Shown here in pieces: positions 17,312 through 20,987 of a stretch of DNA of 20,987 nt. This DNA comes from Silene noctiflora (Eukaryota; Streptophyta; Magnoliopsida; Caryophyllales; Caryophyllaceae). Every line of letters begins with the position of its first letter. Position 1 is the stretch's first letter. The notes below the pieces were generated by a model. That model was not told the origin of the DNA, did no database searches, and saw only the letters and a list, made by a program, of their open reading frames with translations. A program made the translations under genes and the position numbers. The stretch covers positions 1-20,987 of the forward strand of contig VHZZ01009453.1 in assembly GCA_009801015.1 (NCBI GenBank), written 5' to 3'.

Positions 17312-17665
17312 GGTAACTTGTTTTTATATCATTAGTATGTAATTTTGTTCAATATGACAAGTTAGAGGCATGGATGCTGATTTATCTGAGTAATGTTATT
17401 CCGAAAGTAGGGTGTATTGTAATCTTGAAGTAATGGCTTTGCAGTCAACCTTGAATGGGCATCTCACATCTTCAAATAATATTGTGATATCCGGATATGC
17501 CTACAATTGCCCCAAAAAAAATGGATTTACCTATGCATTCTGAGATTTGTAAGGCACATGGCTCTGGCCTGAAATTTTGAAGAACTTACATGATGCATCG
17601 TAAGATTTGTGTAGGTTCCAGAGTGGTTTACAAAAATTTATTTTATTTAATCTAGAGGAAGGCTG
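17312..17665. other. PRP40C 3' UTR and downstream DNA
   Basis: AT-rich sequence after the stop codon. No canonical AATAAA lies close by; TATGTAATTTTGTTC at about 17336-17350 resembles the looser U-rich and near-upstream elements of plant polyadenylation signals, so the cleavage site is uncertain. Confidence 0.4.
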
Positions 17666-18009
17666 TTTTTTTTTTTTTTTTTTTTTTTGGAGTACCGCTG
17701 TGCCTACCCTCTATCCAAGGGACAAAATGAGCTAATGAATGTACCATCCTATTAAATTGTCCAAGCAGAAGAAAAAGGAACATAATTGAAACGAAAGCAA
17801 ATAACAAAAATGTCATCATAGACTAAAAAATAGTCGCTGCAGCCTTTACCGGAGATCTTTGATCACGGACAAACAATCACTCCACTTCAACAGCTTCGAG
17901 CTGCCTCTTTAAGCTGCTTGTAATCCGTTTAGCACCACCACAGCCTCTGCGATCATGGGAATCCACTCCTCCCTTTGCTGCGTCACTGCACTTCACTCGA
18001 CCTTCCCTG
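17666..18009 (-). mobile_element. Possible poly(A)-tailed retroposed block
   Basis: A run of 23 T at 17666-17688 reads on the minus strand as a poly(A) tail following about 320 bases of moderate GC. GAAGGCTG precedes the T run (17658-17665) and recurs at about 18012-18019, which could be a short target duplication bounding an element of roughly 344 bp. Size and tail would fit a SINE or retrocopy. However, I see no convincing pol III A and B boxes, and the open frame at 17877-18137 crosses the proposed right boundary, so boundaries and nature are uncertain. Confidence 0.3.
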
Positions 18010-18137
18010 GATGAAGGCTGTATTTGATTATTAGGACTTCGTCTTGACGAGTAGTTGCTGGCAAAGCCATGTTTATTGCACCTACATTGTTCGTGCAAAT
18101 ACTTTCCTTGATATTGAGCTTGTATACTTGCATCCAT
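17877..18137 (-). CDS. Unidentified minus-strand ORF, possible terminal exon or retrocopy
   Basis: An 86-codon open frame whose 3' part (SNYSSRRSPNN to LKRQLEAVEVE) is basic, Ser-rich and of higher GC than its surroundings. That composition is more like a disordered protein tail than chance sequence. The ATG follows a CTCCAG that could serve as a splice acceptor; an in-frame TGA lies just upstream. After the stop, about 190 bases lead to the poly(A)-like run. No family recognised. A second frame over the same DNA (17993-18202) is also open, which weakens either call. Confidence 0.25.
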   Translation of the reverse strand: MDASIQAQYQGKYLHEQCRCNKHGFASNYSSRRSPNNQIQPSSREGRVKCSDAAKGGVDSHDRRGCGGAKRITSSLKRQLEAVEVE

Positions 18138-18180
18138 CTGGAGTCATAGTCGGATATTGAGCCTGTATACTTGCATCCAT
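18110..18180. repeat. 43-bp tandem duplication
   Basis: GATATTGAGCTTGTATACTT...CATCCAT at 18110-18137 is repeated at 18153-18180 with one mismatch in 28 bases, period 43. Because 43 is not a multiple of three, the duplication shifts the reading frame of any coding sequence crossing it. Confidence 0.85.
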
Positions 18181-18406
18181 CCGAGTCATGGTCCAACTGC
18201 ATTTAGATCACAATAGTACAAGTATGTGACATACGACCTCAACACATTTGTAAACAGCGCAAGTTCGTCTAATTATTTTCAATTTCCTGTCGTCAATACT
18301 TTTTTTTTTTTAACGGATAAAAAAGTGTGTTAATTCTAATAGCGTTGTTCAGTGAGTCATACTTATATACTACAATATCAAACCTAACATAACAAAACAG
18401 AGAAAT

Positions 18407-18454
18407 ACCTCTTATCGTAGACTCTTTTATTGTTACCTCTTATCGTAGACTCTT
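18407..18454. repeat. 20-bp direct repeat, period 28
   Basis: ACCTCTTATCGTAGACTCTT occurs at 18407-18426 and 18435-18454 without mismatch. This is a local tandem duplication in non-coding DNA. Confidence 0.85.
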
Positions 18455-19040
18455 GGTAACTATTATTGTTATAGGAGCAATAGATTTCAAAATAAAGGAG
18501 AAAATGGTGAATACGATGATGGCAAAATGAAGAACTCTTTTATCAGATACTCCGTAGTAATTATTTTGGCATTTCTCCGATTTTTGTCCAATAAAAGCAA
18601 ACACAATGAATTATCAAGTTGAACTCGAACCATTTTTAAAATCCGTCTTGATCCAATTCAAATTAAATAAAAACCCAGTTCATCCCAAAATTGATGTTGC
18701 ATTAACAGATGAAAGTGACATGAAACAGTTATCAGTCAAGGAGAATAGCAGCACCATGACGGTACCTCAGTGAGTAGCAATCGCAGCATCCAACGGAATA
18801 CAAAAGCAAGAACATTGTTATAGCACAATTAAATGAGATCAGTCGAAAGCCAAAACATAAATACAATATTGAACGAACACAGTAGATTTGTCAAAAACAG
18901 ATTTCCGATACTCTACATTCATCAGCAACAGTTAAAGCCTGAAAATAACAAACGAAATTCAAGTCGGGGCTTATGTTCTTCCAATGTTATTTTAAATAAA
19001 GGCATCACAAAAGCAATTTCAATGTAGATGGATTTCTGAC
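18455..19040. other. AT-rich non-coding stretch, nothing identified
   Basis: No repeat family, domain-bearing frame or RNA gene recognised. On the minus strand the sequence is T-rich, as expected for intron or 3' UTR if a minus-strand gene spans it. Confidence 0.5.
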
Positions 19041-19177
19041 CTGGGTCGAGAGTATAACATCTCGATGTCAAATTTTGCATTACAACGAGGCATAGACACG
19101 TTCATCCACATTTTCACGTATTCTGTACAACCCAACTTGATCGTATTAGCCTCATCAGGGAAATAATATATTTTCAG
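19041..19177 (-). CDS. Candidate internal exon on the minus strand
   Basis: 137 bp bounded on the minus strand by ATGTAG| and CCCAG|GTCAG. Only one frame is open throughout; it starts LKIYYFPDEANTIKLG and ends DIEMLYSRP. The composition is protein-like, but no family is recognised, and an open stretch this short can arise by chance. The exon would need a phase-0 upstream partner, so it does not join directly to the partial exon at 20822-20987 (phase 2). Confidence 0.22.
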
Positions 19178-20588
19178 CTACATGAGTTCATGACCACCAG
19201 TCCAATCACCAACCTTCAACCAAAACAGATGATAAAATGGTCTCCACAGGGGCTAGTTATATTTTCAAACCTTTATAATCATCCAAGACATTTGCTATCG
19301 CAATCACTACCATAACCTCACATCACCCAAAAGTTTGTGCGATCAATTTCATGTTGATCACCCATGTCAGGACTTGAGGCATGTGGCAATGAGTTCTACT
19401 TGCTTGTCAATTAAGATAAATTCTATAATCAAAACTAAAAACCAAGGTACAAATGCAATCCCAAATGTGAAAGGTAAACATTGCATGTACCACACAGTGA
19501 CAAGTGGCAAAGGCCACAACATGACTTCAAATGTATAAAACAGCAAAACAACGATGCCCTGGTGCCTCATCAGCTCTCGCAAATGGTGGGGTAATAATGC
19601 ATGCAGCCTTACCGGTGTGACACAGAGAAGCCACAACAACTATCTTGCTTTATCAAATGAAAAAAGTATTTTTCACTCCTCGATGTAATTATCGGATAGT
19701 TGACATAAATAAATAAATATACCAGAAGACAATCACATAAGCAATTCCCCATCCTTTTTCCAAGTGCAAGATGTATCTTGGCAATAATGATACAGAAACC
19801 ACAGAAGAACCAACTACTCACCAAGGAGGAAGGCAAGAACCATGTTCGCTCGCCAATTTTACACATCCAGTAAAGTTACCCAATCAAATCACGATGCATC
19901 TAATTCGTAACTATTCATCCAAAACTACCTAAAATAACCAAAAGCTAAACTCAACACTACACTACACTCCAATCTCTATATCCCAAATCCTAAGACTTTC
20001 TCATAGATTAAGGGAGAAGCGGGATTCAAATAGTCCTTCAAACCAATACAAGCATGAATCTTCTCACTAGGCTCCAGTCGTAAAAATTATATGAAGCACC
20101 TAAGTTTGAACTAAAACATTGTGCTCTACACACTACCTACAGTAAAGGAATTCCATGACCAAAACATAATCTCCAAAGTCCAAACCAGCACATCAAGAGT
20201 TAATTATCAAGCAAAGTATCCATACGCCCACAAGTTCTATTATTATATGCCAAATATCAAATACAAATAGCCTCCCAAGAGTCCCAACAAACTTGAAAAA
20301 GAAAACGCCTAATATTTCATACAGATACAAGGCAGGAAAAGGATGGAGCTCAACTTGCTAGTATATTTCCGACAACTAGTGAGAAACGTCATAGCATGTT
20401 TAACCTTTTAAATTCTCTAGCTAGGTTATTGCTTTCAATATTTAACCATGAGCACAAGACCGCAAAAGATGTCAGTTCCCCCTAACGGAAAAAAAGGAAA
20501 AAAATAGGCAATTGGTTAAGCATTATAAACCAAAAAGGAAGCCATGGAGTATTACAAAAGCTATCAGAAATCATTCTTTTTGCAAAGT
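19178..20588. other. AT-rich non-coding stretch, nothing firm
   Basis: The open frames here (19335-19538 plus; 19367-19639 and 19609-19866 minus) have no domain. The hydrophobic translations on the minus strand come from T-rich DNA. Purine-rich plus-strand composition fits intronic or UTR sequence of a minus-strand transcript. Confidence 0.5.
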
Positions 20589-20730
20589 ACTCCCTCCGTC
20601 CCACTCAATTATTGTCCTTTGGTTTTGGCACAAAGACCAAAGAAAGAGGAGGGAGCCAATTCTTAGATGACAAGTGGAGCAAATTGAGTGTAAATGATCA
20701 AATTGCTCATCAAATGTATTCCTATATGAA
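20588..20730. mobile_element. Stowaway-like element with one recognisable end
   Basis: TA followed by CTCCCTCCGTCCCACTCAAT at 20588-20609 is a textbook Stowaway/mariner terminus. The next roughly 130 bases include a short inverted pair, CCTTTGGTTTTGG and CCAAAGAAAGAGG. I could not find the matching inverted right terminus before 20820, so it is probably truncated or decayed. The minus-strand frame at 20571-20819 is a by-product. Confidence 0.55.
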
Positions 20731-20821
20731 TGCAATTGTATGATGGCTAAGCTAATAAATATACAACTATCTAAATGCAAGCAAAAATGAAATATGCAAG
20801 AGAGGATTTGAGGGATCATAC

Positions 20822-20987
20822 TTGGTTGCTTTCGGATTTGTAACGGAGTTCTTGTCCACCTTCCCCACTCGAATTTGCCAATAATCTTTCCGGTCCCCGG
20901 GATGCCTTTTAATCCAATTTAAATTATTTCTCATGTAATCAATCGAAAGGAAGATGTTCCCGGGGATGGAACCCATATTGTTGGTGT
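20822..20987 (-). CDS. Partial exon of an unidentified minus-strand gene
   Basis: Open on the minus strand from the window edge to a donor-like CCAA|GTATGA. It reads NNMGSIPGNIF, then YMRNNLNWIKRHPGDRKDYW and QIRVGKVDKNS. The frame is the only open one of three, GC is higher than in neighbouring DNA, and the residue mix (W, Y, H, R, D) looks like a folded protein. I do not recognise the family. The 5' part lies beyond the window; 3' exons would lie to the left, and no phase-compatible partner was found with confidence. Confidence 0.4.

Noticed and set aside
19367-19639. 90-codon hydrophobic minus-strand frame resembling membrane segments
   Set aside because: Translation of T-rich DNA gives Leu/Phe/Val runs by composition; no splice context, start context or family match.
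19609-19866. Possible exon ending CKIGERTWFLPSSL before a GTGAGT donor
   Set aside because: The donor is good, but no acceptor fits and only about 15 residues look protein-like; insufficient support.
1-20987. CRISPR arrays, tRNA or rRNA genes, bacterial promoters or operons
   Set aside because: No regularly spaced identical repeats, no cloverleaf with a plausible TTCGA arm, and the gene structure is clearly eukaryotic.

Overview
The window looks like nuclear DNA of a flowering plant. It is AT-rich, with one long gene broken by GT-AG introns. The introns and flanks carry plant-type transposon debris: hAT-like, Stowaway/mariner-like and fold-back MITEs, an L1-type LINE scrap and AT-rich tandem repeats. 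The species cannot be named from this sequence. No bacterial operon, CRISPR array, rRNA or tRNA gene is visible.

Layout. 1-2723 is intergenic and promoter DNA; it holds a putative degenerate element (872-2227) with an internal 44-bp tandem repeat. 2724-17311 is one complete plus-strand gene that I could splice by hand into 13 exons, every junction GT-AG and in phase, giving a 790-residue protein. Its domain order is a proline-rich N-terminus, two WW domains, an acidic Ser/Asp/Glu patch, and five FF domains with a charged helix between FF3 and FF4. This identifies it as plant pre-mRNA-processing protein 40C (PRP40C), the plant counterpart of human TCERG1/CA150 and a relative of yeast Prp40. 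Proteins of this family couple RNA polymerase II, through its C-terminal domain, to the splicing machinery. 17312-20987 is mostly AT-rich non-coding sequence. It holds a 23-T run that reads as a poly(A) tail on the minus strand, short tandem duplications, a Stowaway-like terminus, and three possible minus-strand exons of an unrecognised neighbour. The best of these touches the right edge of the window (20822-20987).

The introns of PRP40C act as an archive of insertions: a short TIR element in intron 1; a fold-back MITE and two dispersed-repeat fragments in intron 3; a 778-bp non-autonomous hAT with an exact 8-bp target duplication in intron 4; a three-copy tandem array in intron 5; a GAGGCG/CGCCTC-rich repeat in intron 6; an antisense LINE fragment in intron 8; and an 889-bp Stowaway/mariner-type element in intron 9. 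None disrupts a splice site.

I found no convincing new biological system. The points most worth checking are the stop codon of PRP40C, which lies inside a donor-like AAG|GTAGGG, the poly(A)-tailed minus-strand block near 17.7-18.2 kb, and the unidentified minus-strand exons.
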